Position numbers and translations under genes: made by a program
Part shown: piece after piece, positions 9,142-19,966 of the stretch
How the letters are laid out: each line of letters begins with the position of its first letter
How positions within the stretch are numbered: position 1 is the stretch's first letter
DNA from: Geofilum rhodophaeum
Lineage (GTDB): Bacteria; Bacteroidota; Bacteroidia; Bacteroidales; Marinilabiliaceae
Reading direction: 5' to 3'
Assembly (NCBI RefSeq): GCF_002210225.1
Contig: NZ_MWUJ01000004.1
Coordinates: forward strand, 1 to 64,000
Length of the DNA: 64,000 nt
The notes under the pieces: model-generated
What the model saw: only the letters and a program-made list of their open reading frames with translations
The model's database searches: none
What the model was told of the DNA's origin: nothing

Positions 9142-9708
9142 ATGAATAAAAGCCTGGTCTATACCAAAACGGGCGATAAGGGAACTACGGGACTCATTGG
9201 TGGCACCCGGGTGCCTAAGGACCATTACCGACTGGAAGCCTACGGCACCGTAGACGAACTGAACACCCACCTGGGGATGATTCGCTCCTACCCCATTGAT
9301 GAGCGCAGTGCACAGACGCTCATTCGCATTCAAAACCAACTCTTCACCATAGGCTCGTACCTGGCCACCGATGCCGAAGTTTCGGATTTGCGGCAAAGGT
9401 TAAAAACCGAAGAAAGCGAAATTGAAATTATGGAAAGGGAGATGGACGAACTGGAGGCCGCCCTTCCGCCCCTGCGAAATTTTGTTCTCCCGGGTGGCCA
9501 TCCGGCTGTAGCACAATGCCACATTTCCCGCACCATTTGCCGGAGAGCCGAGCGCCGAATTGTAGCCATGCAGGCCGAGGTGGAGGTGGACCAATGGGTG
9601 GTGCGCTACATCAATCGCCTGTCGGATTACTGCTTTGTATTATCGCGCCATTTGGCGGCTTATTTTGGCATTGAAGAAATTCCATGGAAGCCCGACTTGC
9701 AGGATTGA
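9142..9708 (+). CDS. Cob(I)yrinic acid a,c-diamide adenosyltransferase, PduO type
   Basis: This enzyme transfers adenosyl from ATP to cob(I)alamin to make coenzyme B12. The 188-residue sequence starts with the family motif YTKTGDKGTTGLIGG (ATP-binding) and carries RRAERRIVAM and a C-terminal NRLSDYCFVLSRH segment, the standard PduO signatures. An upstream in-frame TTG at 9103 overlaps the preceding terminator, so the ATG at 9142 is preferred. The gene sits between two terminators with the DUF2795 gene downstream. No B12-dependent enzyme is visible nearby. Confidence 0.92.
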   Translation: MNKSLVYTKTGDKGTTGLIGGTRVPKDHYRLEAYGTVDELNTHLGMIRSYPIDERSAQTLIRIQNQLFTIGSYLATDAEVSDLRQRLKTEESEIEIMEREMDELEAALPPLRNFVLPGGHPAVAQCHISRTICRRAERRIVAMQAEVEVDQWVVRYINRLSDYCFVLSRHLAAYFGIEEIPWKPDLQD

Positions 9709-9779
9709 TTTTTTTTTATAATTTCGCCGAAAGAACACAAGGAGTATTCACAAATTTTAAGGGTTAAACTAATATTACT

Positions 9780-10001
9780 ATGTACTGGACTCTTGAATTG
9801 GCTGCAAAATTAGAAGATGCCCCCTGGCCTGCATCAAAAGAAGAATTAATTGACTTTGCCATTCGCTCCGGAGCCCCTCTGGAAGTAATCGAAAACCTTC
9901 AGGAAATTGAAGATGAAGGGGAGATTTATGAAAGCATTGAAGACATCTGGCCGGATTACCCGAGCAAAGACGACTTCTTTTTTAATGAAGACGAATACTA
10001 G
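9780..10001 (+). CDS. DUF2795 family small acidic protein
   Basis: This 73-residue, strongly acidic protein begins MYWTLELAAKLEDAPWPASK and ends in a DDFFFNEDEY tail. It matches the DUF2795 family, which is very conserved across Bacteroidota and has no established function. It lacks signal or membrane segments and so should be cytoplasmic. It is flanked by the adenosyltransferase gene upstream (71-bp gap) and a strong bidirectional terminator downstream, so it may be monocistronic. Confidence 0.88.
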   Translation: MYWTLELAAKLEDAPWPASKEELIDFAIRSGAPLEVIENLQEIEDEGEIYESIEDIWPDYPSKDDFFFNEDEY

Positions 10002-10020
10002 CGGATGTTGAAAGAGATAA

Positions 10021-10057
10021 AAAAGGAACTGCAGTCGGACTGCAGTTCCTTTTTTTT
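10021..10057. terminator. Bidirectional terminator
   Basis: A 12-bp stem (AAGGAACTGCAG and complement, loop TCGGA) has a T-run on the plus side and an A-run on the other side. It can end both the DUF2795 gene and the minus-strand OstA-like gene. Confidence 0.85.
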
Positions 10058-10071
10058 ATGCGATCACTTAC

Positions 10072-11649
10072 TTAGCGATCAAAATGAAAATCGCTGTAGT
10101 TGACTTGTTGTATCGCCTCAGGCTCATGCTCTTCCCGAATAAAAATATCCGCCATTTTTTTGGGACGATATTCTTCCAACCAACGAAAACCCTCCAATCG
10201 TTGCGCTTCATCAGACAGCAAATACGGAGGATTCAATCGTCCCGCCGGTTCCTTCCTGAGAATAATTCCGGTCACCTGCTGCTCCTCCAGTAAGATGCTT
10301 AAGTTACTCGACTCGGCCTTATTCACCCCAATCACCGCACCGTCCTCCTTAGGATAGTAAATGGTCTGGCCATTTCCTTCCACATCAATTCGGTACAGTT
10401 TATTGTCTTTAATGTGCCCGGTCATCGAACGCCCTTTAATCTGGTTAAAAGACGTACTGTCTTCGGGTCCCACCACAAAAGCATTGCTGAGTAACTCAGC
10501 CTTGTACAGGGCATTATTCCGGGTATGCAATCGAATGGTTCCGGCCGTCATCTGGTTCTGGTTGGCCCACAATATGGGATCCTTGTAAAAGGTATTAATG
10601 GAATCGCGCAAGTCGTACACCATGGAATCACAGCGCCCCTGGAAGTCGGTTCTGAAAAACTTCACATTGTGGTATGCCCTTACGAGTTTGTACTCCGTGC
10701 TGTCGATCGGGTCGGCTCGAAGCGTATCGGCATGCAAAAACAAGGTGTCGTTCTGCTGCACCTGCATCAACACAGCACGACGTGTGGCCAGTGCCCGCTG
10801 ACTCAGCTCGTTGTAGTAACCGTAATCTCCGGTAATAATCAGGTGATTGGCCGAATCCTGCAAGTGCATGGAGGAAAAAACTTCCCCAAAACCATTGTTT
10901 CGGTTATAATAAATGGTGTCTCCTTTAAGCAGCTGCGTCTCCCCCTTGATGGAACTGTTTCGCTCCAACTGTGCCACATCGTTTTGCGTGTCGTAAAAAC
11001 CGGCCTCCGAGTAAATAACGTTTCGCTCGCTGATGATGGTGGTGGGACCAACAATTTTGATGATTTCGGGGATAGTGTAATACAACAAGGTATCCGAATA
11101 CATCTTGTAATCGGGGTTGGTTACCACCACCTCCTTACGAAAATGCGCCTCCTCTGTTCTGGGGTAGTAGTAGCCCCAATCGCTGACCAGTTCGTTATTG
11201 TCGCTGGTAATGGTACCTCCATCGTAATAATACGCCACATCACTTCTGCGGTCATAATCCAGAAACTCCGTTGTCAGAACGACATTCTTGTTGACCAGAC
11301 GCACATTTTCACGAACCATCGCTTTGTCCTCATTCCCCCGGTAATACAAAACATCTCCATACAAATGAATGCTGTCGTTTTGTATCACATGCACCGATCC
11401 GTAGGCATGCACCATATTGGAATCGCGGTAAAAGAAGGCACTGTCGCAATGCATCAGGGTTTGATGATGACGAAAACGCACATTACCAAAAAGCGCTTGT
11501 ACATTCTTCCCAAAGCGGGCCGCTCCTTCCATGTAATCGGCATGTTCGATGTGCACGGTAGTTCTTCCCTCTTCTCGCTGTTGGGCAGGCAATACGCCCA
11601 TCCACAACACCACAGCCAACACCCCCAAAAATCGCATACCCACTTTCAT
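10072..11649 (-). CDS. OstA/LptA-like outer-membrane biogenesis protein
   Basis: This 525-residue protein has a signal peptide (hydrophobic segment to about residue 22, ending LPAQQ) and a long run of OstA/LptA-type beta-jellyroll repeats, for example HADYMEG, LFGNVRF and VHAYGSVHV. OstA-family proteins bridge the periplasm for lipopolysaccharide transport; the Bacteroidota form is longer than LptA and its exact role is less defined. It is the last gene of the block starting at the parvulin gene, 12 bases after surA. An alternative start is the ATG four codons in. Confidence 0.85.
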   Translation of the reverse strand: MKVGMRFLGVLAVVLWMGVLPAQQREEGRTTVHIEHADYMEGAARFGKNVQALFGNVRFRHHQTLMHCDSAFFYRDSNMVHAYGSVHVIQNDSIHLYGDVLYYRGNEDKAMVRENVRLVNKNVVLTTEFLDYDRRSDVAYYYDGGTITSDNNELVSDWGYYYPRTEEAHFRKEVVVTNPDYKMYSDTLLYYTIPEIIKIVGPTTIISERNVIYSEAGFYDTQNDVAQLERNSSIKGETQLLKGDTIYYNRNNGFGEVFSSMHLQDSANHLIITGDYGYYNELSQRALATRRAVLMQVQQNDTLFLHADTLRADPIDSTEYKLVRAYHNVKFFRTDFQGRCDSMVYDLRDSINTFYKDPILWANQNQMTAGTIRLHTRNNALYKAELLSNAFVVGPEDSTSFNQIKGRSMTGHIKDNKLYRIDVEGNGQTIYYPKEDGAVIGVNKAESSNLSILLEEQQVTGIILRKEPAGRLNPPYLLSDEAQRLEGFRWLEEYRPKKMADIFIREEHEPEAIQQVNYSDFHFDR

Positions 11650-11661
11650 TGTCGCGCTCTT

Positions 11662-13023
11662 TTACTTACGCCAGCCATCGTACTCAAAACTGCAATTGAT
11701 CCAATTGGGACTGATGGAAATATAAGTATCCCGCTGCTTGCCCACAATCCATTTTTCAAAAGTCTCCTCCCGCTTTTGGTTTTCGAGGATCAACTGCAGC
11801 AACTGATAATCGTCTCGTAAATTGGCCCTGTGCGCCTCGGTCTTCGACTTGAGACGTACTACAGAAAAATAATCCTTACCCAGGCGCTCATCCTTCATCA
11901 TAAAGGCATCCGAAACCTCACCCACCTCCATACTCTCGATCTGACGATTGATGGCGGGTTGTATCTGCGGAATTTCAAATTTGGTGCTCTGATCGTAAGG
12001 ATTGATCATTAAGCCCCCGTTGATGCGGGTATCTTTATCGGCCGAAAACCGAAGGGCGGCTTCCTCAAAGGACATCTCTTCCTCACGCACCAACCCGGCA
12101 ATAGAGTCGGCACGCTGCCTTGCCGCTTCCACCGCTTCAGCAGAAGCCTTGGGACGCATCAAAATATGGCGAACATTTACACGGTCGCCCTGACGCTCGA
12201 CCAGCTGAATAATGTGGAAGCCAAACTCCGATTCCACAATTTTTGAAACCCGACCCGGTTCCTGCATATTAAAGGCCACCTGAGCAAACTCGGGCACCAA
12301 TTCGGCGCGTGACATAAAACCCAACTCACCGCCCCGTGCGGCTGAGCCCGGATCCTCCGAGTAAAGCACAGCCAGTGTGGCGAAATCTCGTCCTTCGGCC
12401 ACCTGCCGCTGAAACTCTCTTAAACGCCCTTTAACCCGCTCCGTCTCGTCCACCTCAATGCGGGGAAAAACGGTTATTTGCTGAATTTCAAACTGAGGGT
12501 TGACCATGGGCAGACTGTCTTCGGGGGTACGCCGGTAAAAAGCCCGGATTTCGGCGGGCGTAACTTTTACCCCATCGGTAATCTGTCCTTGCATCTGCTG
12601 AGTAAGCATTTGGTTACGAACAATGGTACGCTGCTCCATTTTGATTTGGTGCAGGGGTTTGTTCAGCCACTCTTCCAACTTCTCCCTGGAGCCGGCACGA
12701 TTGATGAACTCGTTGATTTGTCGGTCAACCTGAGAAATAACCATATTTTCACTCACCTCAATACTGTCGAGCTTGGCCTGTTCCAACAACAAATTCTGCA
12801 ACAACAGTTGTTCAAAAATATGGCATTTGAGATCACCCTGAAAATTGGCCCCCTGCATCATAGCCTGCTGAAACTGAAACTCTACATCAGAACGCAGAAT
12901 AGGGTTATCGCCCACTACGGCAATCACCTCATCGATGACACTGCCTTCCTGGGCCCAGACTGCCGGAAATCCCATTACCAGTCCCACCAACAGACCGCCC
13001 AAACGCTTATTAAATGCAAACAT
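11662..13023 (-). CDS. surA: SurA-like periplasmic peptidyl-prolyl isomerase
   Basis: This is a 453-residue periplasmic chaperone/isomerase for outer-membrane proteins. It has a signal peptide ending AVWAQ near residue 25, a SurA N-terminal chaperone region, then two parvulin (rotamase) domains. The first includes YSEDPGSAARGGELGF and FGFHIIQL; the second begins near VNVRHILM. Parvulin residues are best kept in the first domain. It lies in the middle of a minus-strand block of related chaperones ending with an OstA-like gene, which fits outer-membrane assembly. The surA symbol rests on architecture and context. Confidence 0.9.
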   Translation of the reverse strand: MFAFNKRLGGLLVGLVMGFPAVWAQEGSVIDEVIAVVGDNPILRSDVEFQFQQAMMQGANFQGDLKCHIFEQLLLQNLLLEQAKLDSIEVSENMVISQVDRQINEFINRAGSREKLEEWLNKPLHQIKMEQRTIVRNQMLTQQMQGQITDGVKVTPAEIRAFYRRTPEDSLPMVNPQFEIQQITVFPRIEVDETERVKGRLREFQRQVAEGRDFATLAVLYSEDPGSAARGGELGFMSRAELVPEFAQVAFNMQEPGRVSKIVESEFGFHIIQLVERQGDRVNVRHILMRPKASAEAVEAARQRADSIAGLVREEEMSFEEAALRFSADKDTRINGGLMINPYDQSTKFEIPQIQPAINRQIESMEVGEVSDAFMMKDERLGKDYFSVVRLKSKTEAHRANLRDDYQLLQLILENQKREETFEKWIVGKQRDTYISISPNWINCSFEYDGWRK

Positions 13024-13050
13024 ATACTTAATTTAAGGTACTTTTAACGA

Positions 13051-13923
13051 CTAATAGAAATTCACAATTCGTTCACGCAGCCCCTCTTCATACAAATCCT
13101 TGCCCAGGGTCTCGATAAATTCAATGCGCTTTTTATTGAGCAATATGGCCCGGATTCTCTCTTCTACAAAAGCAACCGGAGCTGCACTACCCGGAAGCTG
13201 AAAATCATGAATGGCCAAATAATAATTGTAATCCTCATCACTGGTCTCGTAGTGTTTGGTCCACCGTAAAAACTGCAGCTCATTGGTCATGGGTTGCGGC
13301 AGCATCGAATTGATGCGCCTGAAAGGCACCCAAGTTTCAATAAACTGCTCGTAAGTACGGGCATGCTGAAAACAATAAGCCTCCAAATGAATGAGATCCT
13401 CGGATGCGGCAGAACGGTACCAGCGTTGTAAAAAGCTCTGTTCGGGTGCATCTTTCCGCACCTTAATAAACACCCCCTGTATAATACTTTCCTGCAAATT
13501 AAAATTGTCTTTCATTTGCGCATAGTACTCTTCTATTTCACGGCTTGTAACCAAGGGAGAGTGCTTCTGTTCCAGCATTTTTTGCTGATACAAATGCACC
13601 AAAAGAGAGGTGCGGTATTCATCCAGCAGCTTTTCCACATCTTTTTCCTGGGGACTCAGGTTCATTTCAGCCTGACGCAACATAAGTTGATTCCTGATCC
13701 AACGACTGATGTAGTCTTCGGCAATGGCCATGCTGTCCTGTGGCGACAACTGCTCGGGTACGGCAGCCCGCAATTCCTCCTTGGTCAGCACTTCACTGCC
13801 CACCGAAACGAGCGGCTCCTGCTCAGGCGTGCCATCTCCCGGCTTACATCCGGGCCAGAACAATACCACCAGCCATAACAAACTCCTCCAACTACTTATT
13901 GTCTTTATTGGCATTATTTTCAA
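13051..13923 (-). CDS. SurA-N-like lipoprotein lacking a rotamase domain
   Basis: This 290-residue protein has an N-terminal hydrophobic segment ending in WPGC near residue 26, which could be a lipoprotein cleavage site although the lipobox is poor. The rest resembles the helical SurA/PpiD N-terminal chaperone fold: VGSEVLTKEELRAAVPEQ, then long amphipathic helices. I see no parvulin motifs, so isomerase activity is unlikely. It lies between two parvulin chaperone genes (27-28 bp gaps), so it probably helps outer-membrane protein folding. A second possible start is three codons in. Confidence 0.7.
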   Translation of the reverse strand: MKIMPIKTISSWRSLLWLVVLFWPGCKPGDGTPEQEPLVSVGSEVLTKEELRAAVPEQLSPQDSMAIAEDYISRWIRNQLMLRQAEMNLSPQEKDVEKLLDEYRTSLLVHLYQQKMLEQKHSPLVTSREIEEYYAQMKDNFNLQESIIQGVFIKVRKDAPEQSFLQRWYRSAASEDLIHLEAYCFQHARTYEQFIETWVPFRRINSMLPQPMTNELQFLRWTKHYETSDEDYNYYLAIHDFQLPGSAAPVAFVEERIRAILLNKKRIEFIETLGKDLYEEGLRERIVNFY

Positions 13924-13951
13924 CTTTTAAAACAGGCTTTGAACCAACAGA

Positions 13952-15874
13952 TTATTTCTTCAACATCGGATAAGAGAATTGAGGTTGATGACGCTCACGC
14001 AAGTCCTTAACCCATTTTTCCTCCAGATGCTGCTGATAAGCATTCATTACCTGACCGGCCACCTCCTCATAGGCGGGAACCTCAGCTTTCTCAATACTCC
14101 CTTCCCAATACAAAACACTACCCATGTCGCGAAGCCCGCTTTCAACAGGCAGCAGTTCGGCATCCAGAGGAAGCCCGGCATCGTCTACAAAGGCAAACTG
14201 CCCGCTTTCGCAATGGTAATCCTTCGGACTACGGGCACTTTCTTTCAATATTTGTACCACTTTTGTTGTACCTGGCTCCTTTCTAAGTTTTTTTTCAACC
14301 CGACGCTGCAAAGAACGATTATTTATGGCACAAACCGCCCCGGTCATTTTAGGGGCAGGCGTAAATTCAGCCAGATGTTCGCTGTAATAGGTCCTCAAGG
14401 CCAGACTATCACTGGCCCCTTCGTTCCAGATTTCCTGAGAACTGATTTCAAAAATCAACAAACCATCGAAATACTCATTCACCAAATACCGGTAATCCGA
14501 ATTGTGCTCTGCCAGCTGTTTCTTCTCGGTTTCCAATACCAGCTCGCGCGACAAGTCCTCCAACAGTCCGTCCACCGCAACCTTTCCGGCGCGGGGTGAA
14601 AATGCTTCATCCAGTCGCGCCCGCTCCTTAAAAGCAGCCAAAGCAAGCTCCTCCCCCTTGTATCGCACCAACACCTGCTCCTCTGATCCCAGTGCGGCCA
14701 AAAACGAAGCTTTATCGGAACGACCCTCAAGGGCCGCATAAATCTGGGCAACAACTGTTTCCTGGGGCCTAAACTCGGCACTCTTAAGGCATTTGTCTAT
14801 AAAGGCATGCCGCCCCGCATTATTACGGCCATCACGACCCAGCATATTCATTATGTAAGCATACTCTTCCTCCAGGGTACCCACTGGCAACAGCTCCAAT
14901 CTTTTTATAATGTGCCAACCGAAATCGGTTCTTACCGGTGCCGAAAACGCTGCATCTTCCTCCAAGGCAAAAGCCGCCTCTGCAAATTCAGGAATCATCT
15001 CTCCCCAGCCAAAAGCCGGCATCTCACCATCTTGTCCCACACTGTTGCGGTCGTCAGAATGCGCTCGTACCAACTCGTTAAAAGCAGCCCCCTCCTGAAG
15101 TCTGCGGTACAAATCGTTAATCTCCGTCTCCAGCTGAGAATCACTGGCTGTGGGTCCGGGCTCAGAAAACATTTTCATAAGGTGGGCCACGCGCACTTTC
15201 CCAGGATTAGGGCGACGGTTGTGTACTTTGAGGATATGGTAACCAAAACGGGTACGAAACACCGGGGATATGGAATCAACGGGGGTAGCAAACGCAGCCT
15301 CCTCGAAAGGGTAAATCATTCTAAATGCAGTAAAATAACCCAAATACCCTTTATTCTGTTGGGCAGAAGGATCCTCGGAATGACGTGCTGCCAGTTCGTT
15401 AAAGTCGCTACCCGAAAGCGCCTGACTGCGAAGCGCGTTGATGCGTTGCCACGCCGCCAGGGTATCTTCAGGGCTTGCATCCTGAGGCACTTGCAGCAAA
15501 AGGTGGCTGGCTTCTACCAGCCCCTGCATATTGTTGTGCGCCTGAGCAACTACCTGATCAAGCGCAGCCGAATCCACCAGAAAGGAAGCCTGCAACTCCC
15601 GTGCATAGCGCTCAAATTCTCTTTTAAATGAAGGCAGCGTATCTAAGCCCTGCTGCCTGGCCTCCACTACTTTTAATTTGTAATTAATGAATCGCTCTGC
15701 AAATTCTTCAGCACTTTCAGAAAACCCGGACAGATGCCTGTTCTTATTGAAAACGTGCCAAAACTCACCCGCTTCAAACGTCTCCTCTCCAATGCGCAAA
15801 ATCGGTTCTGACTCTCCTGCCTGTGCCAAAAAGCCAAAACAGCTGATAAAAAAAACAAAAGCAAGTCGTTTCAT
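13952..15874 (-). CDS. Parvulin-type peptidyl-prolyl isomerase, PpiD/SurA-like
   Basis: From the ATG at 15874 the product has 640 residues with a signal peptide ending FLAQAG. A helical chaperone region precedes two parvulin domains, marked by ASHLLLQVP with HSEDPSAQQNKGYLGYF and by VAHLMKMF with FGWHIIKRLEL. A long C-terminal region of unclear fold follows. It is likely a periplasmic folding factor for outer-membrane proteins, first gene of the four-gene block ending in the OstA-like gene. In-frame codons upstream to 15916 would spoil the signal peptide; an ATG at 15880 is also possible. Confidence 0.88.
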   Translation of the reverse strand: MKRLAFVFFISCFGFLAQAGESEPILRIGEETFEAGEFWHVFNKNRHLSGFSESAEEFAERFINYKLKVVEARQQGLDTLPSFKREFERYARELQASFLVDSAALDQVVAQAHNNMQGLVEASHLLLQVPQDASPEDTLAAWQRINALRSQALSGSDFNELAARHSEDPSAQQNKGYLGYFTAFRMIYPFEEAAFATPVDSISPVFRTRFGYHILKVHNRRPNPGKVRVAHLMKMFSEPGPTASDSQLETEINDLYRRLQEGAAFNELVRAHSDDRNSVGQDGEMPAFGWGEMIPEFAEAAFALEEDAAFSAPVRTDFGWHIIKRLELLPVGTLEEEYAYIMNMLGRDGRNNAGRHAFIDKCLKSAEFRPQETVVAQIYAALEGRSDKASFLAALGSEEQVLVRYKGEELALAAFKERARLDEAFSPRAGKVAVDGLLEDLSRELVLETEKKQLAEHNSDYRYLVNEYFDGLLIFEISSQEIWNEGASDSLALRTYYSEHLAEFTPAPKMTGAVCAINNRSLQRRVEKKLRKEPGTTKVVQILKESARSPKDYHCESGQFAFVDDAGLPLDAELLPVESGLRDMGSVLYWEGSIEKAEVPAYEEVAGQVMNAYQQHLEEKWVKDLRERHQPQFSYPMLKK

Positions 15875-15984
15875 AATCATAATTGGAAGTACTGGTTGAA
15901 CAAGAATCGGGTCCACTTACCCCATGGACCCAAAAGACTGCGAAAATTAGTTAAAATTTAAGAGTTGTTCCAATAAACTGTCAA

Positions 15985-16020
15985 TAAAAAAGGGAAAACC
16001 GACCATCGCAGTTCTCCCTT
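15985..16020 (-). terminator. Terminator downstream of guaB
   Basis: On the minus strand an AAGGGAGAAC stem pairs with GTTTTCCCTT (one G-U pair) and is followed by a T-run, 23 bases after the guaB stop. Confidence 0.75.
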
Positions 16021-16042
16021 CTGTAAGTTATTACTCCTATAT

Positions 16043-17620
<1,578 letters not shown>

Positions 17621-17647
17621 CTAGTGGCAGACAAAAGGGATTTTTTA

Positions 17648-17655
17648 TATATTTG
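17648..17655 (+). promoter_or_regulatory. Putative -7 box for the lipoprotein gene
   Basis: TATATTTG matches TAnnTTTG and lies 16 bases before the ATG at 17672. No clear -33 element is visible. Confidence 0.4.
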
Positions 17656-17671
17656 TGCAGCGTAGACTAAA

Positions 17672-18490
17672 ATGTGTGGAAAGATGACGAATACCAGGCT
17701 CCTGTATCTCTTAGCGCTTTTATTGTTGATGGGTTGTGGCGCCTCACGTGAGGAGGAGGCCCAAGAGAAGCTTTCTGAAGCTCTTGCCCTAAGAGATGCC
17801 GGCAATTTCAACCTGGCCCGAATCAAGCTCGACTCTATACTACTGACCTACAGCGACCTGTCCGAAGAAAGCGCAAAAGCCAGGGATCTGCTGGCCGAAA
17901 TCAACATCAATGAGCAAGAGCGCAACCTGGCTTTTCTGGACAGCGCTCTGCAGGCCCAGGAGGCCCTGCTGCAGCCCATGCTTAAAAACTTTATCGAATC
18001 CGACGAATACGGCAGTGAAACAGTTCTCATTCATCGCAGACAGCGGCCTGAAAACAGTTACAACCGAAGCTTTTTAAGAGCACACCTGAATACAGCGGGC
18101 GATTTTTTCATCTCCAGTCGCTACCACGGAACCGAATGGATCAAGCACAATCAAATTCGTGTCTATTACCGCGACCAGTCGGTCAGTTCTTTAGAAGTAG
18201 AGGAAGACGGATTCAACAACCGGCGCTTTGAAGATGGCGAGTTTAAATGGGAAATTGTCAATTACAAAGAGGGTAAAGACAATGGCATTGTCGACTTCAT
18301 TGCCACCAACTACGACCAACCCTTGCGTGTACAATTTCGGGGGAAAAAATACGAGTACATTATTATGGAACGTTTCGACCGCGAAGCCATTCGCGACGCC
18401 TATGAAATTTCCTTTCTGTTAAAAGAAATTGCGCATATAAAAGAAGAACAAGCACGGGCCCGGGAAGCCATCAGACAGTTTAAACAATAA
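17672..18490 (+). CDS. Predicted lipoprotein of unknown function with helical regions
   Basis: This 272-residue protein has a short N-terminus then LLYLLALLLLMGC, a good lipobox with the cysteine near residue 22. The next ~80 residues are helical and resemble a TPR-like hairpin (EEEAQEKLSEALALRDAG). A mixed alpha/beta middle part follows, with a charged C-terminal helix (KEEQARAREAIRQFKQ) likely to form a coiled coil. I do not recognise a named family. It is divergent from guaB and precedes the type IX secretion module by about 100 bases. A start at the ATG at 17684 is equally possible. Confidence 0.7.
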   Translation: MCGKMTNTRLLYLLALLLLMGCGASREEEAQEKLSEALALRDAGNFNLARIKLDSILLTYSDLSEESAKARDLLAEININEQERNLAFLDSALQAQEALLQPMLKNFIESDEYGSETVLIHRRQRPENSYNRSFLRAHLNTAGDFFISSRYHGTEWIKHNQIRVYYRDQSVSSLEVEEDGFNNRRFEDGEFKWEIVNYKEGKDNGIVDFIATNYDQPLRVQFRGKKYEYIIMERFDREAIRDAYEISFLLKEIAHIKEEQARAREAIRQFKQ

Positions 18491-18570
18491 ACTCACCCCA
18501 GCAGCTTTTCGATTCGCGACGAAAAAGCCGGACTTCATCAAAAAACCCCCTTTCCTGTTGTCTTAGGTCG

Positions 18571-18578
18571 TAACTTTG
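18571..18578 (+). promoter_or_regulatory. Putative -7 box for the type IX secretion module
   Basis: TAACTTTG matches TAnnTTTG and lies 16 bases before the ATG at 18595; it could drive the three genes that follow. Confidence 0.4.
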
Positions 18579-18594
18579 ACCAAAAAGACAGACT

Positions 18595-19005
18595 ATGAAG
18601 CACCTTCTATTAAGCATTTTATTGCTGACCTTGATGCTCTTGCCTGTTGGGAACAGCAAGGCCTGTATTCTGTTTACCGAAACAGAAACAGCTCCTTCAG
18701 AAGCTTCCCCTGCCGCCTCGCAAGATTCTCTTTCGGCCCTTATTCCAACTACTTTTTCTCCCAACAGGGACGGTGTTAACGATGCCTGGATCATCCCGGG
18801 CATCACCGAAGATGCCCAAAACGAAGTATGGATTTACAACCGCTGGGGCATTCTGGTTTTTCATCAGGCCCCTTACGACAACAAATGGACGGGCCGCTCC
18901 TCTGAGAGCGGGATGGGTTCAAAAGACCTGCCCGAGGGGACCTACTACTACATTCTGCGTTGGCAAGACCTGCTGCATAAAGGCAGCGTTTATCTGAAGA
19001 AATAA
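18595..19005 (+). CDS. Stand-alone gliding-motility C-terminal (type B T9SS sorting) domain protein
   Basis: This small secreted protein of 136 residues has a signal peptide (LLLSILLLTLMLLPVG), a linker rich in Ser, Glu and Ala, and then, from about residue 51, a complete CHU_C/type B sorting domain: PTTFSPNRDGVNDAW, IYNRWGILVF and LPEGTYYYILRW. Such domains normally end very large adhesins and direct them through the type IX secretion system. Here almost no cargo precedes the signal. The gene lies 18 bases before a PorP/SprF gene, the usual partner of type B substrates. Truncation of an ancestral adhesin is possible. Confidence 0.82.
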   Translation: MKHLLLSILLLTLMLLPVGNSKACILFTETETAPSEASPAASQDSLSALIPTTFSPNRDGVNDAWIIPGITEDAQNEVWIYNRWGILVFHQAPYDNKWTGRSSESGMGSKDLPEGTYYYILRWQDLLHKGSVYLKK

Positions 19006-19023
19006 CCACTCAAGCCCTAAAGC

Positions 19024-19965
19024 ATGATGTCGAATACAACACGATTTTACTATATACTGGGGTTTCTGTCGACGCTCTTTATCCTGCCGGCAAAGGCCCA
19101 GCAAGACCCCTTGCTGGGGCACTATATGTACAACACCCTGGCCTTGAATCCTGCCTATGCGGGAACATCTGGTCTCCTGGAAGCCACTTTCAGCTCACGT
19201 CATCAATGGCTGGGCTTCGACGATGCCCCCCAGACCCACACGCTTACGGTCCACACCCCCTTCCCCACCAAGTCGTTTGGCCTGGGCGTGTCGGCGGTGC
19301 ACGACCAGGTGGGACCGGTCAGGCAATCCGGTTTCTGGGTCGATTATGCCTATCATCTGCGTTTGGGTGAAGAGCTCAAACTGGGTATGGGCCTTAAGGC
19401 CGGAACCGGGGTGCTGCAAAAAGACTTGACTCGCTACCAACAGGAAGCAGGCTCGGCAGACAAAGCGTACCAGGCTGCGCTCAAGGAGCACTGGACCCCG
19501 AATTTTGGCGTCGGACTTTATTTGTGGAGCCCCCGATTTCATGTGGGACTCTCGGTTCCACGACTGCTCGAAAATGAGCTTCAAAACTCGGCCAGTGCCG
19601 AACGTTATATGCCGGTCGAAAAGCGGCTATACCTGGTAATGGGAGGCTATGTGTTGCCGCTGAATCAGCAATTGACTTTACTGCCCTCCTTTCTCGTGCG
19701 CGGGATGGAAGGAATGCCCGTAGGCTACGAAGCCAATGTGCTGCTGCGCTATGAAGACCGCTTATGGGTGGGGGCACTGTATCGGGCCGAAGAAACGCTG
19801 GGGGGACAGCTGCGTGTCCGGATCAGTCCGCAATTGAGTGTAGGCTACATGTACGATCACAGTCTGCACCAAACAGCCTCCTCGTTGGGTGCCTCCCACG
19901 AAATTCTTCTGAACTTCAAATTCACCTTTAAAAAAGACCAGGTCTTAAACCCTAGATATTTCTAA
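19024..19965 (+). CDS. PorP/SprF family type IX secretion outer-membrane protein
   Basis: This 313-residue protein has a signal peptide ending LPAKAQ and the family's opening QDPLLGHYMYNTLALNPAYAG, followed by alternating beta strands expected of an outer-membrane barrel and a C-terminal strand region ending KFTFKKDQ. PorP/SprF proteins help attach or export specific type IX substrates, notably those with type B sorting domains. It sits directly after such a protein and one base before the PD40 gene, so the three are probably co-translated. Two adjacent ATGs (19024, 19027) could serve as start. Confidence 0.9.
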   Translation: MMSNTTRFYYILGFLSTLFILPAKAQQDPLLGHYMYNTLALNPAYAGTSGLLEATFSSRHQWLGFDDAPQTHTLTVHTPFPTKSFGLGVSAVHDQVGPVRQSGFWVDYAYHLRLGEELKLGMGLKAGTGVLQKDLTRYQQEAGSADKAYQAALKEHWTPNFGVGLYLWSPRFHVGLSVPRLLENELQNSASAERYMPVEKRLYLVMGGYVLPLNQQLTLLPSFLVRGMEGMPVGYEANVLLRYEDRLWVGALYRAEETLGGQLRVRISPQLSVGYMYDHSLHQTASSLGASHEILLNFKFTFKKDQVLNPRYF

Positions 19966-19966
19966 A

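Noticed and set aside
10525-11820. A 431-codon plus-strand ORF opposite the OstA-like gene
   Set aside because: No recognisable domain, poor composition (rich in His, Ile, Val), and the opposite strand encodes a clear OstA-type protein with a signal peptide.
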